DNA of 64,000 nt from assembly GCA_021325495.1 (NCBI GenBank), contig JAJPGZ010000002.1:558001-622000 (forward strand), read 5' to 3'. Both the position numbers and the translations under genes were made by a program. Below are positions 1 to 8,849 of this stretch, in pieces (positions within the stretch are counted from its first letter, which is position 1; each line of letters opens with the position of its first letter). Under the pieces are notes generated by a model, which was not told where the DNA came from, ran no database searches, and was given only the letters and a program-made list of their open reading frames with translations. Source of the stretch: Spartobacteria bacterium (GTDB taxonomy: Bacteria; Verrucomicrobiota; Verrucomicrobiia; Chthoniobacterales; UBA10450).

Positions 1-237
1 AATCACGGCCTGCTCTGGCTCGTCGCGCTCGCACTCTTCGGCAGTCTCATCTCGCTCTATTATTATTTGATCGTTCTCAAAGTGATCTTCCTCGATGAAA
101 GATCGACAACTGCAACTGCGCCCGCCGCGCGCCCGATGCTCGTCGAAGTCGCGACCGGTGTTCTCGCCGCGCTCGTCCTTCTCTTCGGTGTCGATCCTTC
201 CGGATTGGTCGCGCGCATCGTCGCCGCGCTCGCTTGA
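1..237 (+). CDS. nuoN: NADH-quinone oxidoreductase subunit N, C-terminal fragment
   Basis: The window opens inside this gene; 78 codons remain, read in frame 1 and ending in TGA. The visible part has a membrane helix (LLWLVALALFGSLISLYYYL) followed by IVLKVIF, matching the last conserved helix of proton-pumping complex I subunit N, in which a WLV-SLISxYYYLxVxK pattern is typical. A less conserved tail and a final hydrophobic segment (TGVLAALVLLFGV) follow. NuoN is one of the antiporter-like membrane subunits of respiratory complex I. The other antiporter-like subunits NuoL and NuoM are related, but the YYYL..VLK end favours NuoN. The stop overlaps the possible TTG start of the next gene. Confidence 0.72.
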   Translation, partial: NHGLLWLVALALFGSLISLYYYLIVLKVIFLDERSTTATAPAARPMLVEVATGVLAALVLLFGVDPSGLVARIVAALA

Positions 238-956
238 ATCCGGCGGATTCGTTAGTGGCGGCGGCAGGACGTCTCCGCGATGCGATGGACAAACTGAAAT
301 TCGCGCCGCCGGTCACGCACGTTTACAATCCGCTCGATTACGCCTGGCGCGCACACGAAATTTATTTGCGGCGCTACGGCAATAGTCGAAAGCGCGTCGT
401 GTTTCTCGGGATGAATCCCGGCCCGTTCGGAATGGCGCAGACGGGAGTTCCGTTCGGGCAAGTGGCGGCTGTGCGCGATTGGCTCGGCATAACCGCTAAG
501 ATCGACAATCCCCCTAACGAACATCCAAAACGCGCCATTACCGGTTTCGATTGCAATCGCAGCGAAGTCAGCGGCGAACGCCTCTGGGGATTGTTCGCCA
601 AGCGTTTCGGGAGTGCCAAGAAGTTTTTCGCGGAGAATTTCGTGGCCAATTACTGTCCGCTCGCATTCCTCGAGGAAAGCGGGCGCAATCGCACGCCGGA
701 CAAACTTCCGCCTAACGAACGCGCGAAACTATTCGCGGCTTGCGACGAGCATTTGCGCGAAATTGTGCGCGCGTTGCAACCGGAATGGATTATCGGCGTG
801 GGGGAATTTGCGGCGAAACGGGCCGCAAATGTAGTTGTCGATCTTGCGCCGCGTCTTGGGCAAATTTTGCATCCGAGTCCGGCTTGTCCGGAATCAAATG
901 TCGATTGGGCCGGCAAAGCGACCCGTCAGCTTCGAAAGCTCGGCGCGTGGTCGTGA
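234..956 (+). CDS. SMUG1-family uracil-DNA glycosylase
   Basis: A 240-residue protein that should remove uracil, and probably 5-hydroxymethyluracil, from DNA by base excision. Residues 59-71 read GMNPGPFGMAQTG, the diagnostic SMUG1 catalytic motif including the Asn of motif 1. HPSPA with its conserved His lies near residue 213 (motif 2). The YNPLDYAW segment near residue 31 also matches the family. The start is uncertain: TTG at 234 overlaps the nuoN stop, GTG 255 and ATG 285 are in frame. The helix before residue 18 looks family-like, so I prefer TTG 234 or GTG 255. One motif A copy encodes KID in mid-protein and another encodes VDL near the end. Confidence 0.9.
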   Translation: MNPADSLVAAAGRLRDAMDKLKFAPPVTHVYNPLDYAWRAHEIYLRRYGNSRKRVVFLGMNPGPFGMAQTGVPFGQVAAVRDWLGITAKIDNPPNEHPKRAITGFDCNRSEVSGERLWGLFAKRFGSAKKFFAENFVANYCPLAFLEESGRNRTPDKLPPNERAKLFAACDEHLREIVRALQPEWIIGVGEFAAKRAANVVVDLAPRLGQILHPSPACPESNVDWAGKATRQLRKLGAWS

Positions 957-2138
957 TCAGTGACCGAGACGAAGCGCGCCCAGTGTCGAACTAGTCGTGT
1001 TCGTTAACGTTGTTACCGTGGGCGCGACCGCATTTGTTAAGGTCGGCACAACCGGCACAACGACCGGCGATGTCGCCGTTGTCGTTGGTGCACTCAGAAG
1101 CGTATCGACCACGGTCGCCACTGGCGGCAGAATCGACGTCACCGGACTAACGACATTGTTGACGGTCGATGTTACCGGAGTGAGAACAGAGTTATTGCCT
1201 AACAAATCGTTCGCCACGGTCCCGACCGTTCCGGTGGTGGAGTTAAGCAAACCAGTCACGTTGCTGCTGGCGCCACCGACCAGCGTCGTGGCAGTCGACA
1301 CAACTTTGCCAACCACCGGCGTGACCGCGCCGACATCGTTTTTCGCGACGGCAACGACCGCACCCACCGTCGCACCGGGCAATAGTTTTTGATTTCCGAG
1401 CGCGATTGGATCGACAATTGCCGTACCGCCGTGCGTGACAATGACATTCGTCGGCGCGAGTTTGTTGCTCGCGATGTCTTTTTGTTGGTCCGCGATGGCA
1501 GACTGAATCAAATCCGTGCTCGGAAGCGGGTCAGCACCGGGAAAATTCACCAGCGGTGAAGTTTTCACGATGTGCGCAAGATCGACATCGACTGGTTCAG
1601 GAATTTTTTTCGCGCCCGGTTTCATGATCAACATCTTGCCCGGGCGCAGGAGAACGGAATCGCCGAGCATCCCATTGCGCGACACCCGCAAACTTCCTTC
1701 GAGCACGAGCACCTTCAGATATTGCTTCGGCAAATAATCGATCATGATGGTCGTGCCCGTGATCGCAGCCGTGACCGCGCCGGTGTGGATGCGCGCACCA
1801 CCGAGTCCCTTCGGCACTTGCAACAACATCGAGCCCTTTTCCAGCGTGAGGTCACGCGTCCCGGTTTTGAAACTGAAGAACGTTTCCGCGCCGAGTCGCG
1901 TCAGCGTGTCGTCCTGGAACAAAAGTTCCGAACGCGATTTTCTTCCTGTCGCGACGCCGAGATCGTCCTTAATCACATCGCGCAAAAGCGCTGGCCGCTC
2001 CCCGATTTGCGGATCAACTACGCTAACGCGATTGATGATTTTCGTGACTTCAGCTGAGGTCAACGGACCGGCCGAAATTGAATTTGAGAGCGAAGTGAAG
2101 ACTACGACGACGGCGAGAATGAGACTGTTCCTGAGCAT
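957..2138 (-). CDS. Secreted FecR-domain protein with low-complexity V/T/P-rich tail
   Basis: 393 residues with an N-terminal signal peptide (SLILAVVVVFTSLSNSISA). Residues about 45-160 resemble the FecR periplasmic fold: SELLFQDDTLTRLGAETFFSF, then LEKGSMLLQVPKG, then AAITGTTIMID, then a V-L-EGSLRVS strand. The last 170 residues are simple sequence dominated by V, T, P, S and N (TSTVNNVVSPVTSILPPV), likely an extended tail. No sigma factor or FecA gene is adjacent; instead an outer-membrane barrel and a CHASE2 kinase follow, as in stand-alone FecR-domain secreted proteins. The role is probably envelope sensing or scaffolding, which is inference. Confidence 0.75.
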   Translation of the reverse strand: MLRNSLILAVVVVFTSLSNSISAGPLTSAEVTKIINRVSVVDPQIGERPALLRDVIKDDLGVATGRKSRSELLFQDDTLTRLGAETFFSFKTGTRDLTLEKGSMLLQVPKGLGGARIHTGAVTAAITGTTIMIDYLPKQYLKVLVLEGSLRVSRNGMLGDSVLLRPGKMLIMKPGAKKIPEPVDVDLAHIVKTSPLVNFPGADPLPSTDLIQSAIADQQKDIASNKLAPTNVIVTHGGTAIVDPIALGNQKLLPGATVGAVVAVAKNDVGAVTPVVGKVVSTATTLVGGASSNVTGLLNSTTGTVGTVANDLLGNNSVLTPVTSTVNNVVSPVTSILPPVATVVDTLLSAPTTTATSPVVVPVVPTLTNAVAPTVTTLTNTTSSTLGALRLGH

Positions 2139-2183
2139 AATGCGACCGTTTATATAATTACTATAAACGGGCTAACGGCTCAA

Positions 2184-3110
2184 CTAGAATCTTATGATGG
2201 CTCGCAGGGCGCCGCCGAGATTGAGGACGTCGTAGGTAAACTCGGAACGGTTCGAGTCATTGCGGCCGATCGACAACGTGGCGTCGATCCGCGTCCATCG
2301 ATTTCCGGTCCAGCCGATGATTAACGATCCGATTTGGTTGTGATCGGTCCTTCCACCTTCAGTATAAAATTGCGCGGCGTAACGATAGAGGAGATCAGCG
2401 CTGAGTGAGCGGCTGATTTGGAGATGATAACCGCAAGACAGCGCGCCCTGTTCGCGCTGCTGAGATTGCGGACTGGAGATTCCGCCGATGCCTGAGATTC
2501 CCAATGTCACCGACTGCGGCCGACCGAAGCTAAAAGTACGTTGTGCGCCAATGGTGAAGGTGTGGTCCTGCAGTAGTTCGTCGCTGTGTTTGTTCAGCAA
2601 TTCGACAAAATCGTAGCGGCCGAACGCGACGATCCCACGACCATGCGGAACGAGCCAGCTCAATCCGGCTCCGGCGGACAAGCGCTCGAAGTCTAATTCA
2701 CTCGCGCGATCGTAACGAAAGATCGTCGCCGCAAACGAAACATCTCCGAACAATTGTCGCGAAATGGTCGGTCGATATGCGCCCCCGATATTTCCGACAA
2801 CGAACGCGTCGCCGCGGGTGTGGTCCGGCGTAAGATCGACATTCGTGGTGTAGAAACCCGAAACATCTCCGAACAGGGTAAATGGTCGCGGACGTTCCTG
2901 ATTTTTCAGCACGAGCTGTGTGCCGAAACTGTCGTCGTCAGCCGAAATGGTTTCGCCGGGTTCAGTCGGGGCCGAGTTCGCGACCACTGGCGCCGCGGGC
3001 GTGTCGAACAAACGCGATTGCATGATCGACGAGACGGCTTGTTGCGCTTGCGCGCAGGGCAGACCGAGCCCGATGGCAAAACAGAAGACGCGGGCGGCGT
3101 TCGCGAACAC
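2184..3110 (-). CDS. Outer-membrane beta-barrel protein
   Basis: 308 residues with a signal peptide (VFCFAIGLGLPCAQA). From residue 75 on it is a series of alternating amphipathic strands (FTLFGDVSGFYTTNVDL, RQLFGDVSFAATIFRY, SLSADLLYRYAAQFYTEG) and ends in F (LRAIIRF), the terminal aromatic expected for BAM-inserted barrels. The start must be GTG at 3110, because a stop codon lies 9 bases upstream in frame and no ATG precedes the signal peptide. Only 26 bp separate it from the divergent kinase gene. It is transcribed toward the FecR-domain gene and probably co-transcribed with it (45-bp gap). The substrate is unknown. Confidence 0.68.
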   Translation of the reverse strand: MFANAARVFCFAIGLGLPCAQAQQAVSSIMQSRLFDTPAAPVVANSAPTEPGETISADDDSFGTQLVLKNQERPRPFTLFGDVSGFYTTNVDLTPDHTRGDAFVVGNIGGAYRPTISRQLFGDVSFAATIFRYDRASELDFERLSAGAGLSWLVPHGRGIVAFGRYDFVELLNKHSDELLQDHTFTIGAQRTFSFGRPQSVTLGISGIGGISSPQSQQREQGALSCGYHLQISRSLSADLLYRYAAQFYTEGGRTDHNQIGSLIIGWTGNRWTRIDATLSIGRNDSNRSEFTYDVLNLGGALRAIIRF

Positions 3111-3136
3111 GCATCCGATTCAGCAGGCCATATACC

Positions 3137-5134
3137 GTGGGCATGTTTCCGGCTCCCGACTCTTCCGTGTTCCGCAGGCGCATTTACATCGCCATTCTAT
3201 TTACTGCGCTCTTCGCCGGCGCCGCGCTCATTCTCCAGTTCGTCCGGCCGACTTACTACGTCCAAACCGAATACGAATTGCGCGATGCCATCGCGCGAGA
3301 TGGCCGCACCACGCCACCGAATCCTGACCTCATTTTTCTCGCGATCGACAAGGCTTCCGTGACGCTCGATCCGACCCTGGATGTTGAAGACTTATTTGCG
3401 TCGACCAGGACCGAGCCTGCGTTTCGTGGCGCACTTGGATTAATGGCGAAAGGCTGGCCGTGGGACCGCGAAGTTTATGCGTTGCTTTTAGAACGGCTCA
3501 TCGGAGCAGGCGCGCGCGTAGTTGTCTTCGATTGTCTCTTTCCCGAACCGGCCGCCGGCGACGATGCTTTTCGCGCCGCACTCGATCGCTTTCGCTCCCA
3601 GGTCGTGCTCGGCAGCAATTTTGTCACCCCGGAAGATGTCGATCTTACGCGACGTTTCCCATCCCGCTACGATCAACCCACGACAACGCTAATTTCGCCT
3701 AACGAATCGCCGGACGATCGCGTCGGCTTTACGAATTTTTTCGCTGGCGAAAATCGTATCGTGCGCGGCGCCCAATTTCGCGTCGCCTTTCGCAGTCCGC
3801 AGGAATCCACCGCCACTTACCTGTCGCTTTCCGCGCGCGCCGCGGTCAAAGCCGGCTACGCCGCGCTCTTGCCTAACGACTTTGCCGAGCACGTTATTCG
3901 TTTCACTGGGGCGCCGCGCGCCGGATTTCGGCCGCATCCGGTCTTCGAAATCTTCGTTCCCGAATATTGGGAACACAATTATCGCTCCGGCGAACTTCTG
4001 CGCGACAAGATCGTCGTCATCGGCGCGGAAGGCAGCTGGCAACAGGACGAACTTCTCACGCCGTTCGGGCCAATGCCGGGCGCCGAACTTCATCTCAATG
4101 CGCTGAACGCGTTGTTGCATGGCGAGTACATCAGAGATTTATCACCGTTCGGCGCCGCCGGCGTGACCGTGTTCGCCGCGATCCTCGGCGGAATTCTTTG
4201 CCTGACAATTCGATCGCCGTGGCTCCGAGTCCTCGCGCTCGTCGCGACGAACGCGATCGCGCCGCTGTTCGCCCTCTGGATTTACAATCACCAATCCGTT
4301 TCCATTCCCGCGATTGCGCCGCTGTTCGCGTTCAACGGCAACGTTCTCGTCGGGCTCGTTTCCGATTTCACTTTCGAACGTCTTGAGCGGCTTAAGCTAA
4401 GATCGACATTGAAGACGCGTGACGATCTCACCCAGATGATCGTGCACGATCTTCGCTCGCCGCTCACCATCGTCGCCGGCTACGTCGGCGCCTTGCAACA
4501 AATCGCCGGGCAAAAGCTCGGGCCTAACGAATCGCGTTATCTCGCCGAGGCTTTGCGCAGCGCCGACGATATGCGCGACATGATTACGACCTTGCTCGAC
4601 GTCAATCGCCTCGAAGCCGGCGAAATGCCGCTGCGTTTGGAAAAGATCGACATCGTCCAGGTCGTGCGCGACGCGGCCAAACGGTTTGGGCCCGTGCTCA
4701 ATCGCCGCACCATCCGCTACGATCTCCCGTCCGATCAGATTTGGATCGAGTGCGACGGCAACGTCGTTCGCCGCGTCATTGAGAATCTCGTTAACAACGC
4801 CATCAAATACACCGCGATCGACGGAACAATCACACTCCGGGTTCAGCCTAACGAAAGCGAAATTGAAATTTCGGTCACCGACAATGGCGCTGGAATTCCG
4901 GCCGACAAACACAAACGCATCTTCGAAAAGTTTGGACAGGTTGATGGCGGCGGCGAACATCGCGATTCCAGCGGCATCGGTCTCTCCTTCTGTCGCATGG
5001 CGGTCGAAGCGCACGGCGGTTCCATCGGAGTAAGCAGTGAAGTTGGCCGCGGCAGCACTTTTTGGTTCAAATTACCGGCGCGGGTCAATTTATCGACCGT
5101 GGCAAAAGCGCACGCGTCGTCGGGCGATATCTAA
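3137..5134 (+). CDS. CHASE2-domain sensor histidine kinase
   Basis: About 665 residues. A membrane helix (IYIAILFTALFAGAALILQFV) is followed by an extracytoplasmic CHASE2 sensor domain at about 45-330 (DPDLIFLAIDKASV, GARVVVFDCLFPEP, DKIVVIGAEGSWQQDE, PGAELHLNALNALL). Three helices span about 330-410. The HisKA domain has the H-box MIVHDLRSPL near residue 436. The HATPase has an N-box (NLVNNAIKY, about 549), a G1 box (DNGAGIP, about 582) and a G2-like GIGLSFC. No receiver domain and no adjacent regulator gene are seen, so its partner is elsewhere. The start is GTG 3137 or ATG 3143. CHASE2 kinases often sit beside FecR-domain and barrel genes, as here, suggesting an envelope-stress circuit. 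Confidence 0.9.
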   Translation: MGMFPAPDSSVFRRRIYIAILFTALFAGAALILQFVRPTYYVQTEYELRDAIARDGRTTPPNPDLIFLAIDKASVTLDPTLDVEDLFASTRTEPAFRGALGLMAKGWPWDREVYALLLERLIGAGARVVVFDCLFPEPAAGDDAFRAALDRFRSQVVLGSNFVTPEDVDLTRRFPSRYDQPTTTLISPNESPDDRVGFTNFFAGENRIVRGAQFRVAFRSPQESTATYLSLSARAAVKAGYAALLPNDFAEHVIRFTGAPRAGFRPHPVFEIFVPEYWEHNYRSGELLRDKIVVIGAEGSWQQDELLTPFGPMPGAELHLNALNALLHGEYIRDLSPFGAAGVTVFAAILGGILCLTIRSPWLRVLALVATNAIAPLFALWIYNHQSVSIPAIAPLFAFNGNVLVGLVSDFTFERLERLKLRSTLKTRDDLTQMIVHDLRSPLTIVAGYVGALQQIAGQKLGPNESRYLAEALRSADDMRDMITTLLDVNRLEAGEMPLRLEKIDIVQVVRDAAKRFGPVLNRRTIRYDLPSDQIWIECDGNVVRRVIENLVNNAIKYTAIDGTITLRVQPNESEIEISVTDNGAGIPADKHKRIFEKFGQVDGGGEHRDSSGIGLSFCRMAVEAHGGSIGVSSEVGRGSTFWFKLPARVNLSTVAKAHASSGDI

Positions 5135-5186
5135 TCGCGAGCGTTGCGAGCTTGACGCTCGGATCGGGCCTGAAAACAATCGGCGC

Positions 5187-5858
5187 ATGAAATCATTCAC
5201 GCCATTATTCGCAGCTATCGGTGCGGCGTTCATCGTCGTCACTTCATTCGGACAAAGCCCGTCGGCATCACCCGCCGCAGCCGGCGCGCCACCGGCCGGG
5301 CAGCCGAGCGCTGAACAAATGCAACAGATGATGCAGCAAATGATGGAGCTGTCGAAGCTCAACGAAAATCACAAACTGATTGCCAGTCTCGACGGCACTT
5401 GGAATTGCACGGTCAAGATGTGGATGGACGGCGATACCAGCAAAAAGCCGGACGTTTCAAAAAGCACGGCCGTCAGAAAATCGATCATGGACGGACGCTA
5501 TGTCGTCATGGACGTGAACGGCAAAATGGAGATGCCCGGCCCGGACGGCAAAAAGAAAGAAGTGACTTTCAAAGGCCAGGGAACCGAAGGCTACGACAAC
5601 GTGAAAAAGAAATTCGTCGGCACCTGGATCGACAACATGGGCACCGGGATCATGATGTCGGAAGGCGATTACGATCCGGCCACGAAAACATTCACCTACA
5701 CCGGCGAGATCGAAGTGATGCCCGGCATGAAGCAGAAAATTCGTGAGACCGTGAAACTGACCGACAAGGACCACATGGACTTCGAGTGGTACGAAGATCG
5801 CGGCGGCAAAGAAATGAAAACGATGGAGATCAATTACACCCGCGCCGGTAAAAAATAA
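5187..5858 (+). CDS. Secreted DUF1579-family protein
   Basis: 223 residues from ATG 5187. The in-frame extension back to 5037 overlaps the kinase gene and is rejected, because a signal peptide begins exactly at this ATG (MKSFTPLFAAIGAAFIVVTSFG). A Q/M-rich linker (SAEQMQQMMQQMMELSKL) precedes a DUF1579-like domain: LIASLDGTWNCTVKMWMD, ATGRYVVMDVNGKM-like strands, FKGQGTEGYDNVKKKFVGTWIDNMGTGIM and EWYEDRGGKEMKTMEINYTR. DUF1579 proteins are lipocalin-like barrels of unknown function. It is followed by an inverted pair of motif A that may terminate transcription. Confidence 0.75.
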   Translation: MKSFTPLFAAIGAAFIVVTSFGQSPSASPAAAGAPPAGQPSAEQMQQMMQQMMELSKLNENHKLIASLDGTWNCTVKMWMDGDTSKKPDVSKSTAVRKSIMDGRYVVMDVNGKMEMPGPDGKKKEVTFKGQGTEGYDNVKKKFVGTWIDNMGTGIMMSEGDYDPATKTFTYTGEIEVMPGMKQKIRETVKLTDKDHMDFEWYEDRGGKEMKTMEINYTRAGKK

Positions 5859-5870
5859 CGCGTAACTTCA

Positions 5871-5909
5871 TTGTCGATCTTGCGCGTTCGATTCACGCAA
5901 GATCGACAT
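5871..5909. terminator. Inverted pair of motif A between convergent genes (candidate bidirectional terminator)
   Basis: TGTCGATCTTGCG (5872-5884) and its perfect complement CGCAAGATCGACA (5896-5908) form a 13-bp stem with an 11-base loop, placed in the 53-bp gap between two convergent genes. No long T-run follows on either side, so a standard intrinsic terminator is not certain. The arrangement is the same as paired uptake sequences acting as terminators in Neisseria and Haemophilus. Confidence 0.55.
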
Positions 5910-5911
5910 CT

Positions 5912-6970
5912 TCATTTGGCTGATTCGTTCAGCAACGTCGTGAGCTGATCTTTCCACAGCGTCGCGAGCGTGTGACTGCCGTGACCGCGCGTTTTTTCGC
6001 TGAACGGAATCACGATCGCCCGCCCGCGGGGAACGCGTTTGATTTCGTTCTCGAGAATTCCGAGCTCGGGCGGATTGATCAAATCGTCGGCCGAGTTGAT
6101 CGCCAGTAACGGCGCGCGAATTTTCTCGAGGTTCGGACCCGGATCGTAATCGTGCGACGCCTCGAGGGCGTAGAGCACGTCGTTCGCGTCATCTACTTTC
6201 ACAATTTCGGCGACGAACTTGTCGATCTTCTCGTCGGCCTCGCGCAACGTCGGCGCTTCCTTTTGTCGCAAAACAGGATTACTGCTCATCAGCCATAACA
6301 TTTCCGCAGCCGTGCGCAGACTCGGCGGCTGCGTTTTGTATTCGCCGCTGTTCCAAGCCGGATCGTTGCGAATGGCGTCGATGACGACGCGTCGCCAGAC
6401 GCGATTGCGTCCGGAAATTTGCGTCGGCAAACTCGCCAACGGCATGAGCGCGTCCATAAAATCGGGATGCAGCTCGCCCCAAAGCCAGGTGTGCATTCCG
6501 CCCATCGACGTGCCCATGACCAGCCGCGCATGATCGATCCCGAGGCCGTCCCGGAGCAAACGATACTGCGCTTCGACCATGTCGATGTACCCGTAATGCG
6601 GAAACTTCGCGCGCAAGCCGTCGCTCGGTTTCGATGATTTGCCGTGGCCGATTCCATCCGGCAGGACGATAAAGAATTTCTCCGCATCGAGCGGCTGGCC
6701 TTTGCCGAAAAGTTCGCCGGCGAATTCCGGCCTAACAAATTGCGCGCCGCTGCCGGTGGTGCCGTGCATGATCAGGACGGCGTTGCGCTTGTCGTTGTCG
6801 ATCTTGCCGAAAGTGCGGTAATGAATCTTCAGCTCCGGCAAAGTTTCACCGGAAGCGAATTTGAAATCGCGAATGACGTAATCGCTTTCGTTAGGGGCCG
6901 GAGAATCGGCCGCGCGCGTCATCGCAGCGAAAGCGAAAAACGCCACGACCAAAAAGCGCGGCGGGATCAT
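5912..6970 (-). CDS. Secreted alpha/beta hydrolase, homoserine O-acetyltransferase-like fold
   Basis: 352 residues with a signal peptide (FLVVAFFAFAAMTRA). The alpha/beta-hydrolase core resembles MetX: LKIHYRTFGKI, NAVLIMHGTTGSG, a nucleophile elbow GTSMGGMHTW with Ser near 155, an acid in NSADDLINPP, and a His in RGHGSHT near 330. MetX makes O-acetylhomoserine in the cytoplasm; a signal peptide and the divergent sequence argue against that role, so a periplasmic esterase or hydrolase is more likely. The ATG overlaps the stop of the upstream TPR gene by 4 bp, indicating translational coupling. Confidence 0.75.
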   Translation of the reverse strand: MIPPRFLVVAFFAFAAMTRAADSPAPNESDYVIRDFKFASGETLPELKIHYRTFGKIDNDKRNAVLIMHGTTGSGAQFVRPEFAGELFGKGQPLDAEKFFIVLPDGIGHGKSSKPSDGLRAKFPHYGYIDMVEAQYRLLRDGLGIDHARLVMGTSMGGMHTWLWGELHPDFMDALMPLASLPTQISGRNRVWRRVVIDAIRNDPAWNSGEYKTQPPSLRTAAEMLWLMSSNPVLRQKEAPTLREADEKIDKFVAEIVKVDDANDVLYALEASHDYDPGPNLEKIRAPLLAINSADDLINPPELGILENEIKRVPRGRAIVIPFSEKTRGHGSHTLATLWKDQLTTLLNESAK

Positions 6971-8784
6971 CGTAAGTGGCGGGTGAATCGATCGTCTTCC
7001 TTCGCGCGCCGTAAACTTTCGGCCGCGGCGGCGTTGTTAGGCTCGACCCGCAACGCTTGTTCGTACTGGACGATGGCCTGCGAAGTTTGCCCCTGCTGAA
7101 GATAAACATCGCCCAGCTTTGCGTAGGCCACGCCGAGGTCCGGCTTCGCGCGCAACGCCGTGAGATATTCCGTCTTCGCCTGGTCGAGTTGTCCGTCCGC
7201 GAGAAGGAGATCGCCGTAAGCGAGGTGCGGGCCGGCGATCTTTCTCGCTAAACGCGCGGCCGTGGCAATCTCAGCCGTGCTCTCGTCAGTGCGGCCGACC
7301 CGTTGCAATGTTTCGCCGTAGCGAAAGTGAAACTCGCTGTTGTTAGGCTGGAGCGCGATCGCCTTCGCGTATTCACTTAATGCCGGATCGAATTTGCGAT
7401 CGTCCTTCAACAATTGGCCGATCTGATAGTGCGCATCGGCGTTAGCCGGCTCAGCCGCGACGACGGCGCGAAATTGTTCGAGCGCATCCTGATTGCGGTT
7501 GGCTTCTTGCAAAGCGAGCGCGTAGGACATGCGGTGACGCGCATTTTCCGGCACGTCCGTGACGACGCGCGCCCAGCGATCCACTGACGAAATCGAGCCA
7601 TGCAGTTGCCACAGGCAAAGCAGCCCGACCGGCAGAACAAAACCCGCCGCCCATTTTAGTCCATGGACGAGCCAGCCGTGATCAGCGCGCCCGGGCGACA
7701 CATCCGCGCCGGCAGCGTTCAGGCCTAACGACACCCGGGTCGAGCTCTCGCGCACTTTCCAGATGAATCCATCGTAATAAAAATGGAGCAGACCCGAAGC
7801 GGCCACGACCCCGGTCAGAATTCGTTTCACGTGATCGAGCTGCAACTGCGAATTGAGGTAAGCGAATGAGCCGTAGGCAAAGACAAGGCCGATGTACAAA
7901 CCGATGAGCGATCCGCTCCGGCGAAAAACGAAACGCATGAAGCCGCCGATGGAGCGGTCTTTCTCCACCCGATTGCGATTGTAAACCCACACGAGCGAGA
8001 GGTATTGCACGTCGTGAAACACTTCGAAGAGCGCAATGCCGGCCAGAATATTCGCGACCCAATTATTGCAGTACCACCAGAAAGCGATGCTGGTGGCAAG
8101 CAACGCCAGCTTCACCGGATTCGGACGCGCGTTGCTCGACCACATGCGAACGAAATTGACCAGGAACAGAATTGTTCCGATGACAGCGAGCGCGAGTAAT
8201 ACCTGCTGCGCCGCGTGCAGTAGCCATGGCTGGATGAACGGTCCGCCGCTCGCGTAAAACACGCCGAGCGTTTCGCCCATTCGATCCGAGGAAAGAAAAA
8301 CGCCGGTCGCGAACCAGAGCGCGCACACCGCGAAATCGAGATGTCGGTTTAATTTTGCGAATGTGCCGGTCTTCGCGTCATAGATTCGGCAGAAGCCGTA
8401 CGTTTGCATCATCCCATGCCAGACGCCCCAGAAAAAAAGCACGAGGATGATGGCTTTGAGGTCCCACACGTAGAAACTGGCGCAAACCGCGACGAGAAAG
8501 ATGGGCGCGAAAATAAATCGCCAGCGGAAACGTTCGAACAAGGCGCGGTCGCCGTAAGCCCGGATCATTCCCGGGAGGTGATGACCGGTGGCGCCGAATG
8601 CGCCGACGAAGATGTAAATGTCTTGCGCGTTCCAACGTGTTTGCGCAAGCCCGAAGAGCGGGATCAGGAGCAACGGCGTGCCGACGTAAAGAATGAGGTC
8701 GCGCCAACTATTCAGGATCCAGAGATTGCGCCGCGGATTACTCGCGGGCGCGGGCGGAGCAGTGAGGGCGGTCGCGGACTGCAT
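6967..8784 (-). CDS. Polytopic membrane protein with C-terminal TPR repeats
   Basis: 605 residues. Roughly residues 25-420 hold about ten hydrophobic helices (LILYVGTPLLLIPLFGLA, AIILVLFFWGVWHGMMQ, VLLALAVIGTILFLVNF). Residues about 435-600 hold four to five TPR units (ADAHYQIGQLLKDDRKFDPALSEYAKAIALQPNN, LGVAYAKLGDVYLQQGQTSQAIVQYEQALRVEPNN). HDVQYLSLVWVYNRNR in the membrane part includes conserved-looking His and Arg. I do not recognise the family. It is translationally coupled to the hydrolase downstream. This gene contains no exact copy of motif A, one of the longest motif-free stretches of the window. Confidence 0.7.
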   Translation of the reverse strand: MQSATALTAPPAPASNPRRNLWILNSWRDLILYVGTPLLLIPLFGLAQTRWNAQDIYIFVGAFGATGHHLPGMIRAYGDRALFERFRWRFIFAPIFLVAVCASFYVWDLKAIILVLFFWGVWHGMMQTYGFCRIYDAKTGTFAKLNRHLDFAVCALWFATGVFLSSDRMGETLGVFYASGGPFIQPWLLHAAQQVLLALAVIGTILFLVNFVRMWSSNARPNPVKLALLATSIAFWWYCNNWVANILAGIALFEVFHDVQYLSLVWVYNRNRVEKDRSIGGFMRFVFRRSGSLIGLYIGLVFAYGSFAYLNSQLQLDHVKRILTGVVAASGLLHFYYDGFIWKVRESSTRVSLGLNAAGADVSPGRADHGWLVHGLKWAAGFVLPVGLLCLWQLHGSISSVDRWARVVTDVPENARHRMSYALALQEANRNQDALEQFRAVVAAEPANADAHYQIGQLLKDDRKFDPALSEYAKAIALQPNNSEFHFRYGETLQRVGRTDESTAEIATAARLARKIAGPHLAYGDLLLADGQLDQAKTEYLTALRAKPDLGVAYAKLGDVYLQQGQTSQAIVQYEQALRVEPNNAAAAESLRRAKEDDRFTRHLR

Positions 8785-8849
8785 TTTGGGGGCGCGTATG
8801 TTTCCTCAGAAGACGGCGAAAATCAACGCCGCAAATGCGATTGTCGATC

